Program-made: the position numbers and the translations under genes
Shown: positions 29,381-39,162 of the stretch, in pieces
How positions within the stretch are numbered: the stretch's first letter is position 1
How the letters are laid out: every line of letters begins with the position of its first letter
The notes under the pieces: model-generated
Databases searched by the model: none
Seen by the model: only the letters and a program-made list of their open reading frames with translations
What the model was told of the DNA's origin: nothing
Origin: an uncultured Fodinibius sp.
Lineage (GTDB): Bacteria; Bacteroidota; Rhodothermia; Balneolales; Balneolaceae
DNA: 64,000 nt
Assembly: GCA_913056455.1 (NCBI GenBank)
Contig: CAJXMJ010000001.1
Location: forward strand, 372,001 to 436,000
Direction of reading: 5' to 3'

Positions 29381-29682
29381 GTTAGCGTTTTAAAAATAAA
29401 ACTCTCCCGTTGGAGGGAGCAGAAAATTCTTTATTTCATCTCACTACCTATTCTATTTGGATGTGTCGATAGTTTACATTGCGTGAAGTATGCATGATGA
29501 TGAACAAGATAAAGATATAATGTGGGGTGCGGGTAATCTTTTCGCTTTTTTACTAAGCTCAGAAAGTAGCTCCCTGATCTCTTTTCCGATTTGTTAATAC
29601 GAAAGTTATAATTCGAATAGTCATTGTACGTTAAAATTCTTAATTTCATCCGTTTTAGTTTTACTCTAATAATTTTCAGAAA

Positions 29683-30588
29683 ATGCATTTATATAAACTG
29701 AATCATATCCGACAACTGGAGTCGGAATCTATTCATATTTTCCGAGAGGTGGCCGCTCAATTCGAGAATCCGGTGCTGATGTTTTCCGGTGGAAAAGATT
29801 CGATTACTATGGCACGGCTGGCACAGAAAGCGTTTTGGCCCGGCAACATACCTTTCCCGTTTCTGCATGTTGATACAGGACATAATTTTGATGAAACGAT
29901 TGAATTTCGCGACCAGTTGATGGACGATCTGGGCGTGGAGCTTATCGTAGCTCACGTACAGGATATGATTGATTCCGGCAAAGTTAAGGAGCCGAAAGGC
30001 CCCAATCCAAGTCGTAATAAATTACAAATCCCCACGCTACTACATGCATTGGAAGAACACGGTTTTGATGCTGCTTTTGGCGGCGCGCGGCGGGATGAAG
30101 AAAAGGCGCGAGCCAAAGAGCGGTTCTTCTCGCACCGTGATGAGTTTGGCCAGTGGGATCCTAAAAACCAACGGCCGGAGTTGTGGAATTTGTATAACGG
30201 CCGAAAGAATCAGGGCGAGCATTTTCGCGTCTTTCCATTGAGCAACTGGACCGAGATGGATGTCTGGCAATATATTGCCGCTGAAGACATCGATATCCCC
30301 AGCCTGTATTTGGCTCATACCCGGGATGTGGTGGAGCGCGAGGGGACATATCTGGCAAAATCACAATTTATTACACTTTCCGAAGAGGAAGAATACGAAG
30401 AGAAGAAGATTCGCTTCCGCACGATTGGCGACATGACCTGCACGGGTGCATTTCAATCTGATGCGGATACGATCCCGCAAATTATTGAAGAGGTGGCTTC
30501 TGCACGCATTACCGAACGTGGTAATCGTACCGATGACAAGAAAGCGGAAGCCGCTATGGAAGAGCGGAAGAAACAGGGATACTTCTAA
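29683..30588 (+). CDS. cysD: Sulfate adenylyltransferase subunit CysD
   Basis: PVLMFSGGKDSITMARLAQKAF (PP-loop), FPFLHVDTGHNFDETIEFRD, FGGARRDEEKARAKERFFSHRDEFGQWDPKNQRPELW. Confidence 0.97.
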   Translation: MHLYKLNHIRQLESESIHIFREVAAQFENPVLMFSGGKDSITMARLAQKAFWPGNIPFPFLHVDTGHNFDETIEFRDQLMDDLGVELIVAHVQDMIDSGKVKEPKGPNPSRNKLQIPTLLHALEEHGFDAAFGGARRDEEKARAKERFFSHRDEFGQWDPKNQRPELWNLYNGRKNQGEHFRVFPLSNWTEMDVWQYIAAEDIDIPSLYLAHTRDVVEREGTYLAKSQFITLSEEEEYEEKKIRFRTIGDMTCTGAFQSDADTIPQIIEEVASARITERGNRTDDKKAEAAMEERKKQGYF

Positions 30589-30665
30589 TGTTAAATTTCA
30601 ATTTTGGATTAGGGATGGTTTGTAACCCATACCTACTTCACAATTCTCAATTCTGAATTACCAAG

Positions 30666-31946
30666 ATGAGCACTGACAAAAACGAAGCACAAAAATATTT
30701 AGACATGGATCTGCTCCGTTTTACGACGGCGGGCAGCGTGGATGACGGCAAAAGTACCTTGATCGGGCGCTTGCTATACGATTCCAAATCGATCTTTGAT
30801 GATCAGATGGAAAAGATTGAAGAATCCAGCCGTAAGAAGGGCGATGAGTATACGAATCTTGCGCTGTTGACTGACGGGCTTTCGGCTGAGCGGGAGCAGG
30901 GCATTACTATTGATGTAGCATATCGCTATTTCTCGACACCCAATCGCAAGTTTATCATTGCCGATACCCCGGGACACGTGCAGTATACCCGAAATATGGT
31001 GACCGGAGCATCGACGGCTAACTTGGCAGTTATCTTGGTAGATGCCCGCAATGGTGTTATTGAACAGACCTGCCGCCACTCATTTATAGCCTCCCTGCTG
31101 GGGATTAAGCACGTGGTGCTTTGTGTTAACAAGATGGACTTAGTCGACTACAGCGAAGAGCGATTTAATGAAATTCGAAACGAGTTTAAGACCTTCTCTT
31201 CCAAGCTGGATATTCCCGATATCCATTATATTCCCATTAGTGCTCTGTATGGGGATAATGTGGTGGATAAATCGGACAATATGCCATGGTATGGAGGGGC
31301 GACGCTGTTGTACACGCTTGAGAACGTGCAGGTGGACAGCGACTACAACCATGTCGACAGTCGTTTTCCCGTCCAGTGGGTTACGCGCCCACAGTCGACT
31401 GAATATCCGGATTATCGGGGTTATGCCGGACAAGTAGCCGGCGGTGTATTTAAGCCAGGCGATGAAATTATTGCTCTTCCCTCTGGATTCACCAGTAAGA
31501 TAGATCAGATACAAACCTTTGAGCAGGATGAGCAGGAAGCTTTTTCCCCCATGTCGATAACGATGACGCTTGAAGACGATATTGATATTTCCCGCGGTGA
31601 TATGATTGCGAAGCCTGATAATCAACCGACCGTGGGACAGGATATTGAGATGATGGTCTGCTGGCTGAATAAAGAGTCGCTCGATCCCAATGGCAAGTAT
31701 GCCATCAAACACACGACCAAGGAAGCGCGATGCATTGTGAAAGAGGTGAAGTACAAAGTAAATATTAATACCTTGCACCGAGTAGAGGGAGACAAAGAGA
31801 TTGGACTCAATGATATTGGGCGGATAAAAATCCGGACGACTAAGCCCCTGTTTTATGATAGCTATAAGCGCAACCGTAAGACGGGTAGTATCATTCTGAT
31901 CGATGAGTATACCAACGAGACCGTAGGCGCGGGAATGATTCTATAA
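30666..31946 (+). CDS. cysN: Sulfate adenylyltransferase subunit CysN (GTPase)
   Basis: FTTAGSVDDGKSTLIGRLLYDSKSIFDDQ; AEREQGITIDVAYRYFSTPNRKFIIADTPGHVQYTRNMVTGAS. Confidence 0.97.
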   Translation: MSTDKNEAQKYLDMDLLRFTTAGSVDDGKSTLIGRLLYDSKSIFDDQMEKIEESSRKKGDEYTNLALLTDGLSAEREQGITIDVAYRYFSTPNRKFIIADTPGHVQYTRNMVTGASTANLAVILVDARNGVIEQTCRHSFIASLLGIKHVVLCVNKMDLVDYSEERFNEIRNEFKTFSSKLDIPDIHYIPISALYGDNVVDKSDNMPWYGGATLLYTLENVQVDSDYNHVDSRFPVQWVTRPQSTEYPDYRGYAGQVAGGVFKPGDEIIALPSGFTSKIDQIQTFEQDEQEAFSPMSITMTLEDDIDISRGDMIAKPDNQPTVGQDIEMMVCWLNKESLDPNGKYAIKHTTKEARCIVKEVKYKVNINTLHRVEGDKEIGLNDIGRIKIRTTKPLFYDSYKRNRKTGSIILIDEYTNETVGAGMIL

Positions 31947-31989
31947 GTTCGAAGTGATTTTTAAGTTGAAGCTTTTATAGTCAGATTGG

Positions 31990-32022
31990 GGCATCCTTGA
32001 AAGAGGATGCCTCTTTTTTTTT
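31990..32022 (+). terminator. Rho-independent terminator downstream of cysN
   Basis: GGCATCCT-TGAAAG-AGGATGCC followed by CTCTTTTTTTTT. Confidence 0.92.
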
Positions 32023-32168
32023 GATGATATAAATATTTTGCGGATAGGGATATACTCAGCGCTGAGCAATTTCAGTATCTGGAATTTATTTAACCCATAC
32101 TGAAATTATTCGTGATGTATATCAAATGCTTTTAAAGCTTCTAATAAACTGACCTTTGTATGCCAGAA

Positions 32169-34712
32169 TTAGCGATTTATCTGAACAATAGTGGTCACAA
32201 TGAGTGCTGCAGTAGAGGTTATTGCTGACAGGATGCTAATTCGCTCTTGCGGAGAGAGTTTAGCTGATTCCGGCTTCTCGGGAACGACTAATTTTGCACC
32301 CGGTTTTACTTCGGGATAGTTTTTGAAAAAGAGAAATCGATTTACTTTTTCAACATCTCCGTTGGCATAAATGATGTAGGATCGCCCTTTCCTTGCCAGG
32401 TTCGTAAAGCCACCCGCAGAGGAAACATAGTCTTTATAGTTCATGCCCTCCTGGTAACGAACACTTCGTGGATAAAAGACTCCGCCATCAACAGTAACCG
32501 TCTGTAACTCTTCGGGTATCACAATCGAATCGGCCTCTTGGACAAAGAGGTCATATTTAGACCCCGGATTTTTCATAATATCGGGTAAGCTGATACCTAT
32601 TTTTGAAATTGTTATCTGATCTTGTTGCTCAAGACGTCTTCCCGTAGTGTCGGCTGCAATAAAACCTTGGGGTTCGTCTTCATTAGAATTACTTAGTTGT
32701 CCGTCTTCAAGTTCTCGATACAGGGTAGCGCCTTCAGGATAGGCGTTTGTAGTTAGTCCGCCGGCACGCTGAATTATATCACTAATGCGATCATTTTTAG
32801 ATTCAAGAGAGTAGGAGCCGGGATATTTAACTTCGCCACTTACAACTATATTCTTTTGTTCTGTATAGTTTGGAATACTACGTATATAGACTTTATCGAA
32901 GGGATTGAGTACGAAATTGCTTGCCTCATCGCCTAGGCTGAGATCTTCATTGAGATCAAAACGATGGATCTCGGCGATTTGGGAGGTGTTATAGTTATCT
33001 TGGTTTGCTCTTGTCTTTCGGCGTGCCACTTCTACATGGTTAGGGGTGGCGCCCTGTTTAAAGCCGCCTGCCTGAAGGATAAGATCTTCGAGTGTCATCT
33101 CCTCGGCAAATTTATACTTATCCGGATTTTGCACAGGCCCTTCGATCTCAACAAAGTAATTCAGTTTCATATCCAGAATGGAGGAGATCATAATGAGATC
33201 ATTTTTCTCCAGTGGGATATCCTTGTCAGGATTTGTCATAACCTCTGCTACATCGAAAGGAATAGTTTTCAGAGTATAATCTTCTTGTTCCCTATATATC
33301 AGTCCCCGATTTTGGAAGGCATCGCCGCGCAGGCCTTCAGCTCTTTTAATAAGGGATGCGACCGTGCTGGTATCAGTAAGGGCGTACTTTCCTTCTCTAA
33401 ATACCGCTCCTTTAATTTCAACCAGATTCTTAAATCGATCTAACACTTTTCCTACGGAAACACTGTCTCCGTTTGTGATTTCATAATTTTCAAAATTTGA
33501 TTTGCTCACATCATCAATAGTGCGCTGTCGAGAATCATTGCCTGTAATTCTAATGCGATGACTGTAGGCATCACCGGTAAATCCCCCCGCATATTCTATT
33601 AGATCAGATAGCTGATCGCCTTCTTTAGTTTCATAAATTCCTTCTCGCTTTACCTCTCCGGCAACCTCAACTCTGTTTATGTAAGGACTAATTTTAATAA
33701 TATCTTGGCTGCGAAGCCGAATATTATCCGACTGGTCATTATTTATTAGTAGGTCGTATAAGTCAAAAGTGGCAGCTATCGAGTCTCCCCGAATTACTTG
33801 TATATCTCGGAAACTACCCGTCACTGTGGGACCTCCTGCTGAGTATAGGGCATTAAAGACTGTTGCTAAAGAAGGTAGGGAATAACTGCCGGGTTGTCGT
33901 ACTTCCCCCACGACGGCTACATTAATACTACGTATCTGTCCCAGACTTACCTGCATATAGGTATCTTTTTGGGAGCTGTCAGCCGGATTGAGTCCAGAGT
34001 AGATTTCTCCAAGACGCTCGTGAAGTTTATCCGAGGCCTCTTCAATAGTGAGGCCGTTTAAGGGGATTGGGCCTATATTCGTGATGTTTATTGTTCCCTC
34101 CGGAGTAATTTGAGCTTGGTAGGTTGTTTCAGCAGCCCCCCAGATATCGATGAGGAGCTGGTCACCCGGACCGAGCTGGTAATTTTTGGGGGTGGGAATG
34201 TTTAAGTTCGGCTGAAAAGAAGTCGAGGTGTTTTTGAATAGCTCAAATCCAAATATCTTATTACGAAGTTTCTGGCGTTCAAGTTCGAGAGAATCTTGTT
34301 TTACCTGGTATTGTAGGAATCGAATATCTTGATAAAACTGAAGGGAATCCCGTCTGCTATCGGCTCTGAAAAAGGAGTCAAAATTATTGGCTTGTGCGGT
34401 ATCGGGCGCCGAAAATCGCATTCGGTTAGATATTCCTCCTCTTCCTTGATTACCGGAACTGCTTACTTGTCCAAGCCTGCGCTGTAGTTTTTGTGCTTCG
34501 GCCTGCGGCATGCCTCTTGCAACAGCTAATTGTACCACCTCATTGGTGGATAACCCTCGGTTCTCGGCCTCTGCTTTGATCTGTTGAATTTGCTGTTCCG
34601 ACAGGTTGTTAACTTTGATATTTTCAAAATCGATGTCTGTAATACTTTGACCGGAAGCAGCAATAGTGAGTACTGTCAGAAATGCTATAGTTAACAGGCT
34701 TTTGAGGCGCAT
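32169..34712 (-). CDS. SLBB-domain polysaccharide export protein (Wza-like)
   Basis: YQLGPGDQLLIDIWGAAETTYQAQITPEGTINITNIGPIPLNGLTIEEASDKL plus multiple SLBB repeats (VVGEVRQPGSYSLPSLATVFNALYSAGG; VSGEVKYPGSYSLESKNDRISDIIQRAGG). Confidence 0.92.
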   Translation of the reverse strand: MRLKSLLTIAFLTVLTIAASGQSITDIDFENIKVNNLSEQQIQQIKAEAENRGLSTNEVVQLAVARGMPQAEAQKLQRRLGQVSSSGNQGRGGISNRMRFSAPDTAQANNFDSFFRADSRRDSLQFYQDIRFLQYQVKQDSLELERQKLRNKIFGFELFKNTSTSFQPNLNIPTPKNYQLGPGDQLLIDIWGAAETTYQAQITPEGTINITNIGPIPLNGLTIEEASDKLHERLGEIYSGLNPADSSQKDTYMQVSLGQIRSINVAVVGEVRQPGSYSLPSLATVFNALYSAGGPTVTGSFRDIQVIRGDSIAATFDLYDLLINNDQSDNIRLRSQDIIKISPYINRVEVAGEVKREGIYETKEGDQLSDLIEYAGGFTGDAYSHRIRITGNDSRQRTIDDVSKSNFENYEITNGDSVSVGKVLDRFKNLVEIKGAVFREGKYALTDTSTVASLIKRAEGLRGDAFQNRGLIYREQEDYTLKTIPFDVAEVMTNPDKDIPLEKNDLIMISSILDMKLNYFVEIEGPVQNPDKYKFAEEMTLEDLILQAGGFKQGATPNHVEVARRKTRANQDNYNTSQIAEIHRFDLNEDLSLGDEASNFVLNPFDKVYIRSIPNYTEQKNIVVSGEVKYPGSYSLESKNDRISDIIQRAGGLTTNAYPEGATLYRELEDGQLSNSNEDEPQGFIAADTTGRRLEQQDQITISKIGISLPDIMKNPGSKYDLFVQEADSIVIPEELQTVTVDGGVFYPRSVRYQEGMNYKDYVSSAGGFTNLARKGRSYIIYANGDVEKVNRFLFFKNYPEVKPGAKLVVPEKPESAKLSPQERISILSAITSTAALIVTTIVQINR

Positions 34713-34901
34713 ACTATTTTCTTATTTCTTGATTGATTAAAAGCGGGGATAAATATAAATAAATGCATCGAAAAAATAATGTTTACTTTATAAACTAATT
34801 TTATGAATAAATAAGGTGGGGAGAATCAAAAGATCTGTTTCGAAGGCTATGCCTAAACTTATATATTGATCTTAAAATAAAGCACCAATTAAGCGGCTTA
34901 T

Positions 34902-35423
34902 ATGCGATGGTACAAGTCTGAAGTAGGGGATATTTTACTTAAAGTAGCTGGAATATACCTGCTCTGGTATCTTATCTATCAGTTTTTTCTATTGCCAAAT
35001 GGAAGTCTTGATCAATGGGTTAATATAAACATTGTATCGGTTTCAGCGGGTATATTAGAAATATTGGGATATGATTTTTATGCTGCTGGGAGGTTAATAG
35101 GCATTGGCGAATCCGCTGGGGTGTATCTGGATGATAGTTGCAGTGGAATATCAGCCATTGGTCTGTTTGTAGGATTTGTGATTGCCTATCCAGGGGCATG
35201 GATTCCACGCATTGCCTATATCATTATTGGTATCGGTATTGTTTATCTCGCAAACATCATCCGTATCGTTGTTCTTGCCATTACCCATATCAAAGCTACG
35301 GAAATGATTGTCGTAACTTCGGATTATTCAACAGTAATCATTTTTTACCTCCTTATATTCGCACTTGGAACGGTGTGGGCTGCTTATGGGGATAAGCCAC
35401 GTGTTACTGGTGCTTCCCTTTAG
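34902..35423 (+). CDS. Exosortase/archaeosortase-family membrane protein
   Basis: Multi-TM protein with the exosortase Cys motif (YLDDSCSGISAIGLFVGFVIAYPG) and Arg motif (YLANIIRIVVLA). Confidence 0.82.
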   Translation: MRWYKSEVGDILLKVAGIYLLWYLIYQFFLLPNGSLDQWVNINIVSVSAGILEILGYDFYAAGRLIGIGESAGVYLDDSCSGISAIGLFVGFVIAYPGAWIPRIAYIIIGIGIVYLANIIRIVVLAITHIKATEMIVVTSDYSTVIIFYLLIFALGTVWAAYGDKPRVTGASL

Positions 35424-35625
35424 ATAATCTAAATGATAAATATATATCAGTGAACGGCGATGTTGAATAGAAGACAATTTTTTATCAGGAGCTATTCTTT
35501 TCAATAGGATTAGGAGGTCTTGGTTGATGCTATGGTTAAAAGTGGTAGAGTTTATATGGTGTTTCTATTGAGATATTTAGGTTCTCGATCTCTATTTATT
35601 TGCCTAAGATCTAAATATATCAGCT

Positions 35626-36966
35626 GTGAATAGTACGACATTTTTAAAAAATCTTTTCCTCAAAGGTCTTGAAGTATGTTCTCCGTCTCGAGCAGTCCAG
35701 AAATTCCTCCGAGTTGATGGAAATGAAATTAACGTGAAGGATAGATCATATACTATTGAAGAGCGCCCAATTTACCTGTTTGCCGTTGGTAAGGCGGCTG
35801 TTTCCATGTATGAACAGGCCAGTAAAATATTAGCAGGTTATATCATAAAAAGTCTGGTGATAACAAATGATCAAGAAGCTGCGAAAGCCTGCAATGCAGA
35901 TCGAGTAATCGTTGGTAGTCATCCCCAACCCGAAGGACAAAGTTTTGAGGCAGGAAATAAGGCTGTGGATTTTATGAAAGGTGTTCCTCCGGGTGCTATT
36001 GTCATTACCCTTATTTCCGGGGGGACTTCCTCGTTGTTGAGCTTACCGGCCGAGGGAATTTTGATTGATGACTTATCTGAATTGTATAAAATGCTCAATA
36101 ATTCAGGTGCTACCATTCACGATATAAATACTGTTCGAAAACACTGTTCAAAAATTAAGGGTGGTCAGCTGCTTCGTTGTCTTAATCCTGAAGTTACACT
36201 TATCGATCTTGTAATTTCTGACGTGCCGGGTGATAAGTTATCAATTGTTGGAAGTGGACCTACTATTCCGGATTGGTCTACATATCAAGATGCTTATCAT
36301 GTGCTGTTGGAATATGATTTATGGAAACAAACGCCGGCGTCAGTCCGCACGCATATCAAAAAGGGAATCAGGGGGGAGGTTGCGGAAACAGTGACGCCGA
36401 AAGAAGCCCTGATAGAAAAGCATCAGTCAGAAATTATCAGCTCTGCACCTAAGCTGGTGGAAAAAATAAAGGATCTGGCCTTACAAAAGGGAGTGCAGGT
36501 GGAATGTGCCGATAAACCGTTCAATGAAAATGTTGAGGAGGTGGCCGGTGCTATTGCTGATAAAGTTATATCTACTGCGAAAAAGGATAAATCTGAAAGC
36601 AACCAGCCTGTGTTATTTATCTTTTGGGGTGAAAGCACCGTTGAAGTAACGGGCGGTGGTAAGGGAGGACGAAATCAGGAATTGGCATTACGAGGAGCAC
36701 TAAAAATTGCCGGCTATGAGAACATCACTTGGTTATGTGGAGGTACTGACGGTGTAGACGGGCCAACTGATGCTGCGGGTGCTATTGTAAATGGAAAAAC
36801 GGTTGTCAAAGCCAGGGAAAATAATATTAATTTGGAATCGTATTTATTTGAAAACGATTCCTATCATTTTCATGAGCAAATGGATACGCTGTTAAAAACA
36901 GGTCCTACCGGTAATAACTTGATGGATATTGTGATGGTTTTGATAAATGATAAAAAAACAGGGTAG
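35626..36966 (+). CDS. Glycerate 2-kinase, MOFRL-family
   Basis: GTG start; LFAVGKAAVSMYEQA, IVITLISGGTSSLLSLPAEGI, TVRKHCSKIKGGQLLR, LVISDVPGDKLSIVGSGPTIPD, CGGTDGVDGPTDAAGAIV. Confidence 0.93.
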   Translation: MNSTTFLKNLFLKGLEVCSPSRAVQKFLRVDGNEINVKDRSYTIEERPIYLFAVGKAAVSMYEQASKILAGYIIKSLVITNDQEAAKACNADRVIVGSHPQPEGQSFEAGNKAVDFMKGVPPGAIVITLISGGTSSLLSLPAEGILIDDLSELYKMLNNSGATIHDINTVRKHCSKIKGGQLLRCLNPEVTLIDLVISDVPGDKLSIVGSGPTIPDWSTYQDAYHVLLEYDLWKQTPASVRTHIKKGIRGEVAETVTPKEALIEKHQSEIISSAPKLVEKIKDLALQKGVQVECADKPFNENVEEVAGAIADKVISTAKKDKSESNQPVLFIFWGESTVEVTGGGKGGRNQELALRGALKIAGYENITWLCGGTDGVDGPTDAAGAIVNGKTVVKARENNINLESYLFENDSYHFHEQMDTLLKTGPTGNNLMDIVMVLINDKKTG

Positions 36967-37110
36967 CAAAGAAAATATGGAGAATGGTATATTCAACTTT
37001 GCTACTTTCTGATTCTGAAACTTTGTTTCTTCAGAAACACAATTTGGTTTATTTTCATCAGTTAATTATCCTCATTCTGATTTATCCATACTGGAACTAA
37101 ACGGGTATTT

Positions 37111-38151
37111 ATGATCTGGCAAGACAGCATTTTTTTGTGGCTTTTACTTATCATTCCATTGCTCATTGGAGCAAATTGGTGGTACAATAAGAAGCTGGAT
37201 AAGAAGCGGAAAAGCTATTTTGGAGCGGATCTTTTCAAAAAGCTACGCAGCGGCTTTTGGCCGAGGGGAAAACGCATACGTTTGGGTAGTCTATATATAG
37301 GACTTGCCCTGCTTATCATTGCTGCAGCGGGACCAAAAGTCGGTACTGAAGTCCGTGAAGTGAAGCGACAGGGGGTTGACCTCTTGATAGGACTGGATCT
37401 GTCGGATAGCATGAATTCGGAGGATGTAAAACCCAGTCGATTGGAAAAAGCCAAGTATGAGGTTTCACGATTGGTCGACCGTCTCAATGGCGATCGAGTT
37501 GGGTTAGTAGTATTTACTGGGGAAGCATATCTTCAGGCCCCTATGACGTTGGATTATTCTGCGTTGCGAATGTTTTTAAATATTGCTGAAACTGATCAAA
37601 TGCCGTCATCCTCGACAAATTTTAGTGCAGCTATGGAAACAGCTTCCGAAGCGTTTAAGTCGACGGATGAGGATGGTAAAAACGTGCAGGCGGCTAAAGT
37701 TTTTTTGATTATTTCTGATGGAGAAAATCATGGAGAAAGCTATGATGAGGAGCTCAATCAGCTACTGGAACAAAATGTATCTGTCTATACACTGGGGATT
37801 GGGACACAAGCGGGCGGAAATATTCCGTTATACGATGAAGATGGATCCCTCATGGGATATAAGAGAAATCAGCAGGGAGAAATTATCACCAGTACGCTGG
37901 AATCCAACGTACTGCGTTCAATAGCAGATCAGGCTAACGGAGAATACTACGAAATTCGTAGTGGAAGTTCAGGAATTGACAGCTTTCTGGGAAGGTTAGA
38001 TGAGTTACAACAGGGGGAGTTTTCCAGTCAGGAGTATGCCGACTTTAAAAATCAATACCAGTGGCTGGCAGGAATAGGATTGCTATTTTTATTTGTTGGA
38101 ATGATTTTTCCGCAGTTTAAGATTTATGAGCGTCGTAAAGCTTCAGAGTGA
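37111..38151 (+). CDS. vWA-domain membrane protein (BatA/BatB-like)
   Basis: VDLLIGLDLSDSMNSEDVKPSRLEKAKYEVSRLVDRLNGDRVGLVVFTGEAYLQAPMTLDYSALRMFL with flanking TM helices. Confidence 0.92.
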   Translation: MIWQDSIFLWLLLIIPLLIGANWWYNKKLDKKRKSYFGADLFKKLRSGFWPRGKRIRLGSLYIGLALLIIAAAGPKVGTEVREVKRQGVDLLIGLDLSDSMNSEDVKPSRLEKAKYEVSRLVDRLNGDRVGLVVFTGEAYLQAPMTLDYSALRMFLNIAETDQMPSSSTNFSAAMETASEAFKSTDEDGKNVQAAKVFLIISDGENHGESYDEELNQLLEQNVSVYTLGIGTQAGGNIPLYDEDGSLMGYKRNQQGEIITSTLESNVLRSIADQANGEYYEIRSGSSGIDSFLGRLDELQQGEFSSQEYADFKNQYQWLAGIGLLFLFVGMIFPQFKIYERRKASE

Positions 38152-38260
38152 CTTAGGGTTTTAAATCGGAAAGTAACAAAGAGCCACAGACGCAAGGTAA
38201 CAGAGGCGATAAATTAACTTAATCACGTAGATTCTTAATATCGTAATTGCATAGCCCAAA

Positions 38261-39019
38261 ATGATAAAACTTTTTATTACCGATTTGGACGGATGTATTT
38301 CTGTTCCTTTTGAATATCCGGACTGGGAGCTGCTTTCACAAATCCGCCGGTTAAATGAGCAAAGCTTCCACGATATGGCAGTTCCCTCGCTGTCGATCTG
38401 TTCGGGGCGTCCATTTCCTTATGTAGAGGCTGTAGCACAATGGTTGGGTATTGATACTCACGTGGTATTTGAAAGTGCAGGTGTCTACAAGCTTGAGACC
38501 AATGAAATACAATTACACCCTGCATTTGATAGAGAAGCGGAACAGCAGGTTCGAGAATTAAAGGAGTGGCTGCGGAAAGAAATTGTCCCGCAATACGACG
38601 GACTCATTATTGAATTCACTAAGAAAATGGATGCCGGTATTATACATCTTGATACTGAAGTCATTCAAGATCTATATCCGCAAGTAGCTGAGTACGTTGA
38701 AGAACACTATCCAAAATTTGAAGTTCATGACACGGATGTATCCATTAATATTATCTTGGCCGAAAATAATAAGCGTACAGGTATCCAGCAGCTTTGTGAT
38801 GTCATGGATATTGATCCTGAGGAGGTGGCATATATAGGTGATAGTAGCGGTGATATCCCGGGATTACAGTTAGTAGGCCAAGCCTTTGCACCACAGAATG
38901 CTGCGGAAGCGGTAAAGAGGGAGGCCGAAGTACTTGATAGTGAAGTAACCGAAGCTGTATTGGAAGCTTATCGGCGGATTATCCGTGACAACCGGGAAAA
39001 ACTTGCGGCAGCGGGATGA
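38261..39019 (+). CDS. HAD-superfamily (Cof-like) phosphatase
   Basis: FITDLDGCISVPFEYPDW, LSICSGRP, NKRTGIQQLCDVMDIDPEEVAYIGDSSGDIPGLQLV. Confidence 0.85.
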   Translation: MIKLFITDLDGCISVPFEYPDWELLSQIRRLNEQSFHDMAVPSLSICSGRPFPYVEAVAQWLGIDTHVVFESAGVYKLETNEIQLHPAFDREAEQQVRELKEWLRKEIVPQYDGLIIEFTKKMDAGIIHLDTEVIQDLYPQVAEYVEEHYPKFEVHDTDVSINIILAENNKRTGIQQLCDVMDIDPEEVAYIGDSSGDIPGLQLVGQAFAPQNAAEAVKREAEVLDSEVTEAVLEAYRRIIRDNREKLAAAG

Positions 39020-39162
39020 TTTTTGGTTATTGGAGATTAAGTGATTAGGTAAGAAAGTTGGAAGTGTTGTAGGATGAACGGTAAATTTTGACCAATCCTG
39101 GATCACCACTGGAAACAAGGGTTTCTTGTTTTAACAAGATGACATTTTTTAGAGATCTCTAT

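Noticed and set aside
29401-29425. CTCCC-gttgga-GGGAG hairpin after cysC as a terminator
   Set aside because: Only a 5-bp stem with no U-tract; too weak to call.
31140-31778. 212-aa minus-strand ORF
   Set aside because: Antisense shadow ORF inside cysN.
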